Positions 9,151-18,108 of a stretch of DNA of 64,000 nt are shown piece after piece. Below the pieces are notes generated by a model, which was not told the DNA's origin, made no database searches, and was given only the letters and a program-made list of their open reading frames with translations. Origin of the DNA: Duganella rivi (lineage in GTDB: Bacteria > Pseudomonadota > Gammaproteobacteria > Burkholderiales > Burkholderiaceae_D); assembly GCF_009857435.1 (NCBI RefSeq), contig NZ_WWCK01000004.1, positions 248,001 through 312,000 on the forward strand, given 5' to 3'. The translations under genes and the position numbers were made by a program. Within the stretch, counting starts at the first letter, position 1. Every line of letters starts with the position of its first letter.

Positions 9151-10779
9151 ATGAAAACCGCTCGCATCAAGGTCGCCAATCTCCTGCTCACGGGCTTTGG
9201 CCTGATCTGCTTATTCCTCGCCGCCGTGATTGCACTGGGCCTGTCGGAACAGGCCAAGCTCAATGCCGCCACTGCCGCCATGGCCGATGACCGCTGGCCC
9301 AAGATCGAGTTGGCCACCGACGTGCGCCTGCGCGTGACCGATATCGCGGTCTCGCTGCGCAACCTGATGCTCACTACTGACGCCAGCGTGCGCGCGCGCC
9401 AGGTCGAGAGCATCGAGGGCTATCGCCGCGATGCGGAAGCCAGCATCGCCGAACTGGATAAGCGCGTCGTCACGCCTGCGGGCCGTGCCGCGCTGGGAAA
9501 AGTGGTGACAGCGTACAAGGATTACACATTGGGCCAGAACAAGTTGATCGCGCTGGTGCAGGCAGGCCGCGACGAGGAAGCCCGCACCTACCTGAATGAA
9601 CACGTCAAGCCCATGCTGGCCGCCTGCCGCGAAACGCTGGCTGCACAAATCGGCAACGAGGTAACGCTGATGCGCGAGGCACGCGAGCAAGCGGCCGAAG
9701 CTTACACGGCCACCCGTATCAAAATGCTGGGCCTGGGCGCCGCAGCGATGCTGATTTCGATCACCGTGGCAGCCTCCATCATCCGCCGCTTGCGGCGCGA
9801 TTTGGGCGGCGAGCCGGATCAGGCAGCGCGCACTGCGGCCTGCATCGCCGACGGCGATTTGACGCGCGCGATCACTTTGCGAGAGGGCGACCGTAGCAGC
9901 ATGCTGTACGAAATGGAGCACATGCGCGATAACCTCAGCCAACTGGTAACGCAGGTGCGTTCGGATACGGAGATGATCGCTGCCGCCTCCAGCCAAATCG
10001 CCAGCGGCAACCTGGATTTGTCGGCGCGCACCGAGCAGCAGGCATCCAGCTTGCAGGAGACGGCGGCCGCGATGGAAGAATTGACCGTGACCGTGCAGCA
10101 GAATGCCGATCACGCGGCGCGCGCCAACAGCCTTGCGCAGCATGCTTCCAGTGCAGCCAGCAAAGGTGGGCAAGCCGTAGCCGCCGTCACCGTGCGCATG
10201 GAGTCGATCCGCGCCTCGGCGGCGCAAATGGCGGACATCATCAGTTTGATCGACGGTATCGCCTTCCAGACGAACATCCTCGCGCTAAATGCGGCCGTGG
10301 AAGCGGCGCGTGCCGGTGATGCCGGCCGCGGCTTCGCCGTGGTGGCCGGCGAGGTGCGCCAGTTGGCGCATCGCTCGTCCGATGCGGCGCGCGATATCGG
10401 CGCGCTGATTCAGGCGGCGGTGGCGCAAGCCGGCGCCGGCGACCAGCAAGTGAGCGAAGCGGCGGCCGCGATGCAGGATATCGTCGACAGCGTCGCCCGC
10501 GTGGAAGAAATCATGGCGCAGATTAAGCACGCCAGCGCCGAGCAGCACGCCGGCATCCTCGCATGCAGCCACGCCGTGATGCAGATGGATCAAGGCACGC
10601 AGCAGAACGCCGCACTGGTGGAACAAGTCGCCGCCGCAGCGCAGGCGCTGCAAGAACAATCGGGCCAGCTTGAGCAAGCCGTTTCACGCTTCAAGATCGG
10701 CGCCGCGCGGCAGCCTCACAAGAGCACCGCCAAAGTCATCACCGACGGCCGCGTGGCATTCCGCACCGTCCGCGTATGA
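9151..10779 (+). CDS. Methyl-accepting chemotaxis protein
   Basis: A 542-residue chemoreceptor with a membrane segment at about 11-31, a periplasmic four-helix-bundle ligand domain (Tar/Tsr-like style), a second membrane segment near 190-212 and HAMP. The signalling domain has the tip [20 protein letters not shown] and the following [17 protein letters not shown] stretch. There is no C-terminal pentapeptide. Its stop overlaps the start of the receiver-EAL gene (ATGA), so the two are translationally coupled. It is a different protein from the chemoreceptor at 1354-3012, but the same pairing with an EAL protein recurs. Confidence 0.95.
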   Translation: MKTARIKVANLLLTGFGLICLFLAAVIALGLSEQAKLNAATAAMADDRWPKIELATDVRLRVTDIAVSLRNLMLTTDASVRARQVESIEGYRRDAEASIAELDKRVVTPAGRAALGKVVTAYKDYTLGQNKLIALVQAGRDEEARTYLNEHVKPMLAACRETLAAQIGNEVTLMREAREQAAEAYTATRIKMLGLGAAAMLISITVAASIIRRLRRDLGGEPDQAARTAACIADGDLTRAITLREGDRSSMLYEMEHMRDNLSQLVTQVRSDTEMIAAASSQIASGNLDLSARTEQQASSLQETAAAMEELTVTVQQNADHAARANSLAQHASSAASKGGQAVAAVTVRMESIRASAAQMADIISLIDGIAFQTNILALNAAVEAARAGDAGRGFAVVAGEVRQLAHRSSDAARDIGALIQAAVAQAGAGDQQVSEAAAAMQDIVDSVARVEEIMAQIKHASAEQHAGILACSHAVMQMDQGTQQNAALVEQVAAAAQALQEQSGQLEQAVSRFKIGAARQPHKSTAKVITDGRVAFRTVRV

Positions 10780-12038
10780 GTGCTCACCATGATACCGCTC
10801 CTGCCCTGCGCGCCGTCCTGATTGACGGCAGCGGCTCGGATCTCGAGACCGCCGTCGCGCAATGCCGCCTTGCCGGCATCATCGTCAACGGCTGGGCTGA
10901 CAATGGCGCTGCCGCGCTGGAGCTGATTGAATCGCTGCCGGCGCCGCCGGATCTCGTCATCATGGAACTAGACCTACCAGATATGGACGGCCCAGACCTG
11001 CTGCAAGCGCTCTCCATGCTTGAACCGGGCCTTCCCGTCATCATCACCAGCCGCCACAGCGCGCGCCTGCACGACGCCGCACTCACACTCGCGTCCGCGC
11101 TCGGCCTTGACGCGCTGGCCGCATTGCCCAAGCCACTCAACGCCCAGGCGCTGCAAGACGCTGCACTCAACTGCGAGCCAGCCAGCGCCCGCAACACCGC
11201 TCCGGCGCGCACCCACTGCGACGCCGGCCTGCCGCGTCCCGACGCCGGCGAAGTGCTAAGCGGCCTGCATCACCACCAATTCGAACTGCATTACCAGCCC
11301 AAAGCCTCCCTACAAGACGGCTCGCTGCGCGGCGCCGAAGGTCTGATCCGCTGGCGCCACCCGCAACACGGCCTGCTCTCCCCTGCCTGCTTCCTGCCGC
11401 AAACCGAGGCTGCCAACCTGGTCGATGTGATGACCGTGGAAGTTGTCCGCATGGCGCTGCAAGACTGGAAACGCTGGCACACCGAAGGCCTGTCGCTGCC
11501 GATCTCCATCAACCTGTCGCCGCTATCGCTGGCCGATCCTCACCTCGCCGAAGAACTGATCACGGCCGTGAACCAGGCCGGCGTGCCGCCGCGCGCCATC
11601 ATCTTCGAAATTATCGAACACGAAGAAATCGCCGATCTGGCGACCGCGCTGCGCATCCTCATCAAGCTGCGCATGCACGGCTTCGGCCTCGCGCTGGACG
11701 ACTACGGCGCCGGCCATGCCTCCATGCTGCAACTGTCGCGCTTCCCCTTCACCGAAGTGAAACTGGATCGCCGCCTGATACACGGCGCCGCCAAGCGCCC
11801 GCACATGCTGCCGCTGCTGCGCCATACCATCGCCTCCGCCCGTGAACTGGGCGTGACGACGGTAGCAGAAGGCATCGAGCTGGAAGAAGACCGCCAACTG
11901 CTACGGGAATTAAACTGCGACCTGGCGCAAGGCTATTTGATCGCGCGGCCCATGCACGCGCGTGCACTGCCGCTGTGGCGCGAAAAATCAGCTGCGGCAG
12001 GAAAAGTGACGGGGACGGTCATACAGCTGCGGCCATAA
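10776..12038 (+). CDS. Receiver-EAL c-di-GMP phosphodiesterase (pseudo-receiver)
   Basis: A 420-residue protein with an N-terminal receiver-like domain and a C-terminal EAL domain, the architecture of Pseudomonas RocR. In the receiver the phosphoacceptor position is Glu64 ([12 protein letters not shown], where Asp is expected), and the usual acidic pair is reduced to IDGSG, so it is probably not phosphorylated normally. The EAL domain has EGL for EAL (AEGLIRW) but keeps the metal and catalytic residues: NLSP, the E-I-I-E motif, [17 protein letters not shown] and VAEGIE. Activity is therefore plausible. It overlaps the chemoreceptor gene by four bases. Confidence 0.9.
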   Translation: MSAHHDTAPALRAVLIDGSGSDLETAVAQCRLAGIIVNGWADNGAAALELIESLPAPPDLVIMELDLPDMDGPDLLQALSMLEPGLPVIITSRHSARLHDAALTLASALGLDALAALPKPLNAQALQDAALNCEPASARNTAPARTHCDAGLPRPDAGEVLSGLHHHQFELHYQPKASLQDGSLRGAEGLIRWRHPQHGLLSPACFLPQTEAANLVDVMTVEVVRMALQDWKRWHTEGLSLPISINLSPLSLADPHLAEELITAVNQAGVPPRAIIFEIIEHEEIADLATALRILIKLRMHGFGLALDDYGAGHASMLQLSRFPFTEVKLDRRLIHGAAKRPHMLPLLRHTIASARELGVTTVAEGIELEEDRQLLRELNCDLAQGYLIARPMHARALPLWREKSAAAGKVTGTVIQLRP

Positions 12039-12052
12039 AACAGCCGCATTCC

Positions 12053-12973
12053 TCACGAGATGTTATAGCGTTTGCACGGCTCCAGCTGTTCCGGCATCTC
12101 TTCGCCGCACTGCTCCAGCAGCGAGCGTTCGATATTGCGCGTCATGGCGTTGAGCGCGAGGCAGTTAGGATCGGTGCCGAATGGCTCGGAAATTTCCTGC
12201 GCAATGGCTTCCAGCGCAAACAAGGTGTAGGCGACGAACACGCACACCAGCGGCGTGGCCATGCCCAGATCCGCCACCAGGCCGAATGGCAGCATGAAGC
12301 AGTACAGGTAGACGGTGCGGTGTACCAGCACGCCGTAAGCAAACGGGATCGGCGTATTCGAGATGCGCTCGCAGCCGCCGACCGACGCGGCCAGTTCGCT
12401 CACTTGCGCATCCAGTATCCACAGCAGCGGTTCGCCCGCACCGCGTTTGCGGCCGGCGCGCGCCAGCATCAGGCGGATGCGATCCAGCAGCGCGACCGGG
12501 ATGTAGTGCATGCCGCGCAGTTCTTCCGCTTCTTCCCGGGACAGGTAGCGCGCCAGATCCTCGGACGGATCGGTGCCGCGCAGCTGGTGCGTCAGCGCGT
12601 ACACGAAAGCGATCAGGCGCTGCACGAACAGCTTGCGCTCAAAGCCGTCGCCGTCTTCGGGCAGATAGTTGATGACCTGCGAGGTCAGCGCGCGCGCCGC
12701 GATCAGGATGCGGCCCCAGATCTGGCGCGCCTCCACGTAGCGGGCATAGGCCGCGTTGTTGCGGAAGGCGAGAAAGATCGCCAGGCTGACGCCCACCAGC
12801 GGGAATGGCACCGTATCCAGCGGAATCCTGGCGCCGAAAATATGGCCGCGGGTGACTACCGCCAGCACGCTGATCGCGAGGATCAGCAGCAACTGCGGCA
12901 CGATGGTTTTAAGTACGGAGCCATCCCATACGAACAGCATCCGCAACCAGTTGGTTGGCGGACGGATAATCAT
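12053..12973 (-). CDS. Bestrophin-like channel protein
   Basis: A 306-residue membrane protein of the bestrophin/UPF0187 family. It opens with a short cytosolic stretch and membrane helices, contains the family signature FRNNAAYARYVEARQIWG after the second helix, and has further hydrophobic helices at about 215-250. Bacterial bestrophins form pentameric ion channels in the inner membrane. The ATG overlaps the stop of the upstream YdeP-like gene (ATGA), so the two are translationally coupled. The ion and physiological role are not visible from sequence. Confidence 0.9.
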   Translation of the reverse strand: MIIRPPTNWLRMLFVWDGSVLKTIVPQLLLILAISVLAVVTRGHIFGARIPLDTVPFPLVGVSLAIFLAFRNNAAYARYVEARQIWGRILIAARALTSQVINYLPEDGDGFERKLFVQRLIAFVYALTHQLRGTDPSEDLARYLSREEAEELRGMHYIPVALLDRIRLMLARAGRKRGAGEPLLWILDAQVSELAASVGGCERISNTPIPFAYGVLVHRTVYLYCFMLPFGLVADLGMATPLVCVFVAYTLFALEAIAQEISEPFGTDPNCLALNAMTRNIERSLLEQCGEEMPEQLEPCKRYNIS

Positions 12974-15261
12974 GATGATTCCGCAGGCGTGAGCAACACT
13001 GGAATGGACTTGGAGGTTGGCGTACCAGCGCCGTCGGCCACGCTGTTCAGCGGCACCAGCGGATTGGTCTCCGGGTAGTAGGCGCCGATGCAGCCGCGCG
13101 GGATATCGTAAGCCACCAACATAAAGCCGCCAGCGCGGCGCTCCACGCCGTCATCCCACACGCTTTCCACATCGACCCAATCGCCTGCCTTCATGCCCAG
13201 CATATCGATATCCAGCTGATTGATAAAGATCACCCGGCGCATGCCGAACACGCCGCGATAACGGTCGTCCAGCGCATAGATGGTGGTGTTGTACTGGTCG
13301 TGCGAACGGGTGGTCATCATCACCATCAAGCGCTTGCCGTACTTGGCTTGGGCGCGGCGGATCGGCGTATCCAGGTCAATCTTCTGCGGCACGAATTGCG
13401 CCTTGCCGCTGGTGGTTACCCATTCGCGCTCGCGCGATGCCACCCTGAGGTGAAAGCCGCCAGGCTTGGCGACGCGGGCGTTGTAGTCGTAAAAATCATC
13501 GAATACTTTTTCGATGTCATCGCGGATGATGGCGTAATCGTCGCGGTAGGCCTTCCACTTCAGTTGATGGCGCCCGCCGAGCGTAGCCTCGGCCATGCGC
13601 GAGACGATGGCGATTTCCGACAGCAGGTTCGGCGAAGCAGGCTTATTCAAACCGAATGAGATGTGCACCATGCTCATGGAGTCCTCCACCGTCACGCCTT
13701 GCGGCTTGCCGTTTTGCAGATCGATCTCGGTGCGGCCCAAGGTGGGCAGGATCAGCGCCTTGCGGCCGTGGATCAAGTGGCCGCGATTTAGCTTGGTGGC
13801 GATTTGCACCGTCAGCGCACACGATTGCAGCGCCTTGAAAGTCAGCGGCGTATCGGGTGTCGCCATGGCGAAGTTGCCGCCAAGGCCAATGAACACCTTG
13901 ACCTTCCCTTCCGCCATGGCGCCGATGGTGGCCACCACGTCGTAACCGTGATGGCGCGGCTGCGCAAAGCCGAACACGCGTTCCATGCGGTTGAGGAAAG
14001 CGGCTGTCGGCTGCTCTTCGATGCCCATGGTGCGGTCGCCCTGCACATTGGAGTGGCCGCGCACCGGGCACAAACCCGCGCCGCGCTTGCCGATCTGGCC
14101 GCGCATCATCATCAGGTTGGACAGCATCTGCACCGTCGGCACCGAGTTCTTGTGCTGGGTCAGGCCCATGCCCCATGTGGCGATTACGCGTTCGCCCTTG
14201 ATGTAAATATCCGCCAGCTGGTCGATCTGCGAGCGCGGCACACCGGAATCGTCCACCAGCAGCGCCCACTTTTCCGCGCGCAGGTCGCGCGCAAACTCGG
14301 AGAAGCCGACCGTGTGCTCGTTGATGAAATCCATATCCAGTATGCGCGGCAGGCCGATCAGCACCGCGCGGTCATCCAGTTCCAGCACGCGCTTGGCCAC
14401 GCCCTTGATCAGCGCAAGGTCGCCGCCCAGCTTAGGCTGCACGAACATGGAGCTGATCGGCGTGCTGGACATGGTCAGCATCTCAACCGGGTGCTGCGGG
14501 CTGGTAAAGCGCTCCAGGCCGCGCTCGCGCAGCGGATTGATGGAGACGATGGTGGCGCCGCGGCGCGCACATTCGCGCAGCTCGCCCAGCATGCGCGGGT
14601 GATTGGTGGCCGGGTTCTGGCCGAAGATCAGCAGCGTGTCGGCGTGTTCAAAGTCGTCCAGCGTCACCGTGCCCTTGCCGATACCGACCGTGCCAGGCAA
14701 GCCACGGCTGGTCGCTTCGTGGCACATATTCGAGCAATCCGGGAAGTTGTTGGTGCCGTAAGCGCGCACGAACAGCTGATACAAGAAAGCCGCCTCGTTG
14801 CTGGCGCGGCCGGAGGTGTAGAACGCAGCTTGATTCGGATCGTCCAGCGCATTCAGTTCGTCCGCAATCAGTTTGAAGGCGTCGTCCCATGCAATGGGCG
14901 CGTACTTGTCGCTTGCCGGATCGTAGGCCATCGGATGCGTCAGGCGGCCATGCTGCTCCAGTTCATAATCCGATTGCATCAGCAATTCCGCTACCGTGTG
15001 CTGGGCGAAGAAGTCCGGCGTCACGCGCTTGCTGGTCGATTCGGCCGCCACGGCCTTGACGCCGTTCTCGCAGAATTCGAAAGTGGAAGCGTGCTCGCGG
15101 TCGGGCCATGCACAGCCGGGGCAATCGAAACCGTCCGGCTGGTTCTGTGCAAACAGCGATTTGTAATTGATGCCGCTGACCCGTTCCTTGAGCAGATTGA
15201 TCGCCACGTATTTCAGTGCGCCCCAGCCTGCGGCAGCGTGGTGATAGGGTTTGATGGCCAT
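12970..15261 (-). CDS. FdhF/YdeP-family molybdopterin oxidoreductase
   Basis: A 763-residue member of the formate-dehydrogenase-like DMSO reductase superfamily, YdeP branch. N-terminal cysteines in DCPGCAWP and FEFCENG fit the family's iron-sulphur region. SNMCHEATSRGL lies where formate dehydrogenases carry Cys or Sec. Conserved molybdopterin-binding stretches follow (FGQNPATNHPRM, GRTEIDLQNG, VMMTTRSHDQYNTT). No signal peptide or partner electron-transfer subunit is present. An AAGGGAG ribosome site precedes the start. In enterobacteria ydeP is linked to acid resistance; the reaction here is unknown. It is the first gene of a pair with the bestrophin-like channel. Confidence 0.9.
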   Translation of the reverse strand: MAIKPYHHAAAGWGALKYVAINLLKERVSGINYKSLFAQNQPDGFDCPGCAWPDREHASTFEFCENGVKAVAAESTSKRVTPDFFAQHTVAELLMQSDYELEQHGRLTHPMAYDPASDKYAPIAWDDAFKLIADELNALDDPNQAAFYTSGRASNEAAFLYQLFVRAYGTNNFPDCSNMCHEATSRGLPGTVGIGKGTVTLDDFEHADTLLIFGQNPATNHPRMLGELRECARRGATIVSINPLRERGLERFTSPQHPVEMLTMSSTPISSMFVQPKLGGDLALIKGVAKRVLELDDRAVLIGLPRILDMDFINEHTVGFSEFARDLRAEKWALLVDDSGVPRSQIDQLADIYIKGERVIATWGMGLTQHKNSVPTVQMLSNLMMMRGQIGKRGAGLCPVRGHSNVQGDRTMGIEEQPTAAFLNRMERVFGFAQPRHHGYDVVATIGAMAEGKVKVFIGLGGNFAMATPDTPLTFKALQSCALTVQIATKLNRGHLIHGRKALILPTLGRTEIDLQNGKPQGVTVEDSMSMVHISFGLNKPASPNLLSEIAIVSRMAEATLGGRHQLKWKAYRDDYAIIRDDIEKVFDDFYDYNARVAKPGGFHLRVASREREWVTTSGKAQFVPQKIDLDTPIRRAQAKYGKRLMVMMTTRSHDQYNTTIYALDDRYRGVFGMRRVIFINQLDIDMLGMKAGDWVDVESVWDDGVERRAGGFMLVAYDIPRGCIGAYYPETNPLVPLNSVADGAGTPTSKSIPVLLTPAESS

Positions 15262-15273
15262 GCTTATGCTCCC

Positions 15274-18012
15274 TTATATCGACATGTCCAGCATAGCGGC
15301 GAGCTGCTTCGAAGAAGGAGTACAGTCTGTATCGCCACCGGGGAGTACAGCCAGTGCCAGCTCCGCTACCGGCGTCGCGCGGCCGAACAAAAATCCCTGG
15401 AAAGCATTACAGCCAAAGGCTTCCAGCGCTTCCCACTGATCGCGCGTCTCCACGCCCTCTGCCACCACGGCGAGATCCATGCTGTAGGCCAGCGTGATGA
15501 TGGCGCGCACAATGCTGGAAGCGTGGCGGGTGAGCAGCATGTCGTGTACGAACGACCGGTCGATCTTCAATTGATCGATCGGCAGCAGCTTCAGATAGCT
15601 GAGCGAGGAATAGCCGGTGCCGAAATCGTCCAGCGCGAAGCCGACGCCATGGGCTTTCAAGGTTGTCATCTTTGCGATCACGTCATCCATATCGGTGAGC
15701 AGCATGCTCTCGGTCAGCTCCAGCTTGAGCAGGCGCGGATCGGCGCCGGTGCGCTCCAGCACCGCCAGCACTTGATCGACAAAGGTAGGCTGGCGGAACT
15801 GGCGCGCGCTGACGTTGACGGCCATGCTCAGGTGCGCGTTATCGGCGCTGCCCGCCCACTGCACCAATTGGCGGCAAGCCGCTTCCAGCACCCACTGGCC
15901 CAGTTCCACGATCAGGCCTGACTTCTCTGCCTGCGGAATGAAGTCGCCCGGCGGGATCAAGCCGCGCTGCGGATGCTGCCAGCGCAGCAGTGCTTCCACG
16001 CCGGTGATGCTGCCGCTATGGCCGACCACCGGCTGGTAATACAGCCGTAGCTCATCGCGCTGCAAGGCGAAACGCAAATCCGCCTCCAGCGTGGCCGATG
16101 CGTCCAGCGCCACCTGCATGTGTGGATCGAAGAAGCGGAACGTGGCGCGGCCGGCCGCCTTGGCTTCGTACATCGCCATATCGGCCTGCCGCAGCAAGTC
16201 GTTGATGGTGTGATGCTCGGCGCCGAACAGCACCACGCCGATGCTCGGGGTGCTGCGCAGTTCGTGCGCGTCCAGCGTGTAGCAGCGGCTCAGCGAATCG
16301 AGCACCTTGCCGGCGACAGCGGCGGCGTTGCCCATGGCTTGCTGCTGGTCTTCTCCCAGGTCTTCCAGCAGGATCACGAATTCATCGCCGCCGAGGCGCG
16401 CCACGGTGTCGCTTTCGCGCGTGACTTCACTGAGGCGGAACGCCACCATTTCCAGCAGGCGGTCGCCCATGTCGTGGCCCATGGTGTCGTTGAGCGATTT
16501 AAAATTATCGAGATCGACAAACAGCACCGCGCCATGATTGCCGCCGCGCGCAGCCTTGGCGATAGCGTGATGCAGGCGGTCCAACAGCAGGCGGCGGTTC
16601 GGCAGATTGGTCAAGCCGTCGTAAAACGCGAGATGGGCGATTTCGGCTTCCGCCAATTTGCGGGCGCTGATGTCCATGCGCGTGCCGAGCATGCGCATCG
16701 GCTTGCCGTCGGCGGCGCGCTCCACCACCCTGCCCCGGCTCTGCACCCAGATCCAGTGGCCGGCGCGGTGGCGCATGCGGTACTCGGCCTCGAAGGAGCG
16801 CGAGTTATCGGCAAGATGGGCGCTCAACGCCGCTTCGATGGCTGGAATGTCGTCGTCTTTGACCGAGGTGCGCCAGTCGATGGCGCCGGAGTTAAGTTCA
16901 TCGCGCGTGTAGCCCAGCATGGCGGCGGCGCGGCCGTCCACGGTGCGCACGTCATCGACCATATTCCATTCCCACAAACCGAGATTGGCGCCGTTTAGCG
17001 CTAGTTCCACTTTTTCCGCCGCCAGCGCCTGCTCATTGGCGCGCGCCTCGGCCAAATCCTCCAGCACCCGGCGGCGGCGCTGCACCAGCACCAGCGCACC
17101 GCTGGACGTCAGGCCGAATACCAGCCACGCCACGCCGCAAGTCCACGCCATGCTGTGCCAGCCGGCCGCCATCAGGGCTTGATTGCGCCCCAGACTGACC
17201 ACCAGCGTCTTGTCCAGCCCCAGCCCGCGCAGCAGCATGGTGCGCTGAACTACCAGCCGCTGCTCGCCGCTGGTGGATGGGCCGTCCAGCACCGTCTCGG
17301 CGCGGCGGCTGCGCTGATGGCGCACGAAGAAGGGATCGGGAGCGGCGCTGGTATTGCGCATGGCGGTGGGGTCTGCGGGAACGAACAGGATGCGGCGTCC
17401 GCTGTCCTCTGTGATGGCGCTATTCATGTCCGGCGCGTACAGGGCCGAGCGCATCACGGCGTCGAAGTATTCGGGATTGAGAATGGCGCTGACCGCGCCG
17501 TCGTTGGAGCCGTCCGCGCCGATCACCGCCATCGACAGCTTGATGTTAAAGACACCCGGCGTGTTTTCGTAGGGCTGCGACAGGTACATGGTGTCCGGGT
17601 CGCGCATGCGTTCCACGCGGCTGGTGTAATCGTGATCGTCAAGGCGGCGGTCGCGCAGGTCGTCGTCGGACAGTACGATGTCGCCCTTGCGATCCAACAC
17701 CAGCAAGGCGCGCACGCCGGGCATGGCGCGCTTGAGCGATTGCAGCAAGGTGCGGCGGCAATCGGCGCTGCACGAGCTGGCGCCATGCAGCGTGGCGCGC
17801 ATGCTGTCCAAGGCGCTGCGCACGCCCTCCAGCTGGTGGCTCAGGTTCTCGTCGATGATCAGCGTCTGCAAGCGCATGCGCTCAACGTTGGAGGCCATGA
17901 TCAGGCCGCGCTCATTCCAGACGAAATACACGATCAGCAAACCGCTCAGGGCCAGCACAAACCCCAGCATCAGCCACTCGGCGGTCAATTTCTTGTAGTG
18001 TTGGATGAACAT
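15274..18012 (-). CDS. Membrane PAS-GGDEF-EAL protein
   Basis: A 912-residue c-di-GMP enzyme. Two membrane segments (about 12-32 and 285-310) flank a large periplasmic sensor region of the double-Cache style. A PAS domain (about 335-455) is followed by a GGDEF domain with an intact motif (ARLGGDEFVILL) and an EAL domain with [37 protein letters not shown] and VAEGVE. Both synthesis and hydrolysis are therefore possible. A GGGAGGG ribosome site precedes the ATG. It stands alone, with 12 bases to the YdeP-like gene downstream. Confidence 0.95.
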   Translation of the reverse strand: MFIQHYKKLTAEWLMLGFVLALSGLLIVYFVWNERGLIMASNVERMRLQTLIIDENLSHQLEGVRSALDSMRATLHGASSCSADCRRTLLQSLKRAMPGVRALLVLDRKGDIVLSDDDLRDRRLDDHDYTSRVERMRDPDTMYLSQPYENTPGVFNIKLSMAVIGADGSNDGAVSAILNPEYFDAVMRSALYAPDMNSAITEDSGRRILFVPADPTAMRNTSAAPDPFFVRHQRSRRAETVLDGPSTSGEQRLVVQRTMLLRGLGLDKTLVVSLGRNQALMAAGWHSMAWTCGVAWLVFGLTSSGALVLVQRRRRVLEDLAEARANEQALAAEKVELALNGANLGLWEWNMVDDVRTVDGRAAAMLGYTRDELNSGAIDWRTSVKDDDIPAIEAALSAHLADNSRSFEAEYRMRHRAGHWIWVQSRGRVVERAADGKPMRMLGTRMDISARKLAEAEIAHLAFYDGLTNLPNRRLLLDRLHHAIAKAARGGNHGAVLFVDLDNFKSLNDTMGHDMGDRLLEMVAFRLSEVTRESDTVARLGGDEFVILLEDLGEDQQQAMGNAAAVAGKVLDSLSRCYTLDAHELRSTPSIGVVLFGAEHHTINDLLRQADMAMYEAKAAGRATFRFFDPHMQVALDASATLEADLRFALQRDELRLYYQPVVGHSGSITGVEALLRWQHPQRGLIPPGDFIPQAEKSGLIVELGQWVLEAACRQLVQWAGSADNAHLSMAVNVSARQFRQPTFVDQVLAVLERTGADPRLLKLELTESMLLTDMDDVIAKMTTLKAHGVGFALDDFGTGYSSLSYLKLLPIDQLKIDRSFVHDMLLTRHASSIVRAIITLAYSMDLAVVAEGVETRDQWEALEAFGCNAFQGFLFGRATPVAELALAVLPGGDTDCTPSSKQLAAMLDMSI

Positions 18013-18108
18013 ATGCCCTCCCGGTTTGACTAGTCGTCAATATAGTTGCGGGAACGGCAGGGCGAAATCGGATCTTGGTATATCAAGCTATACCAAGGTT
18101 TAGGGTCT

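Noticed and set aside
13804..15921. A 705-codon plus-strand frame across the YdeP-type and GGDEF-EAL genes
   Set aside because: It is antisense to two well-supported genes, crosses their boundary, and is rich in His, Arg, Gln and Ala as antisense frames are.
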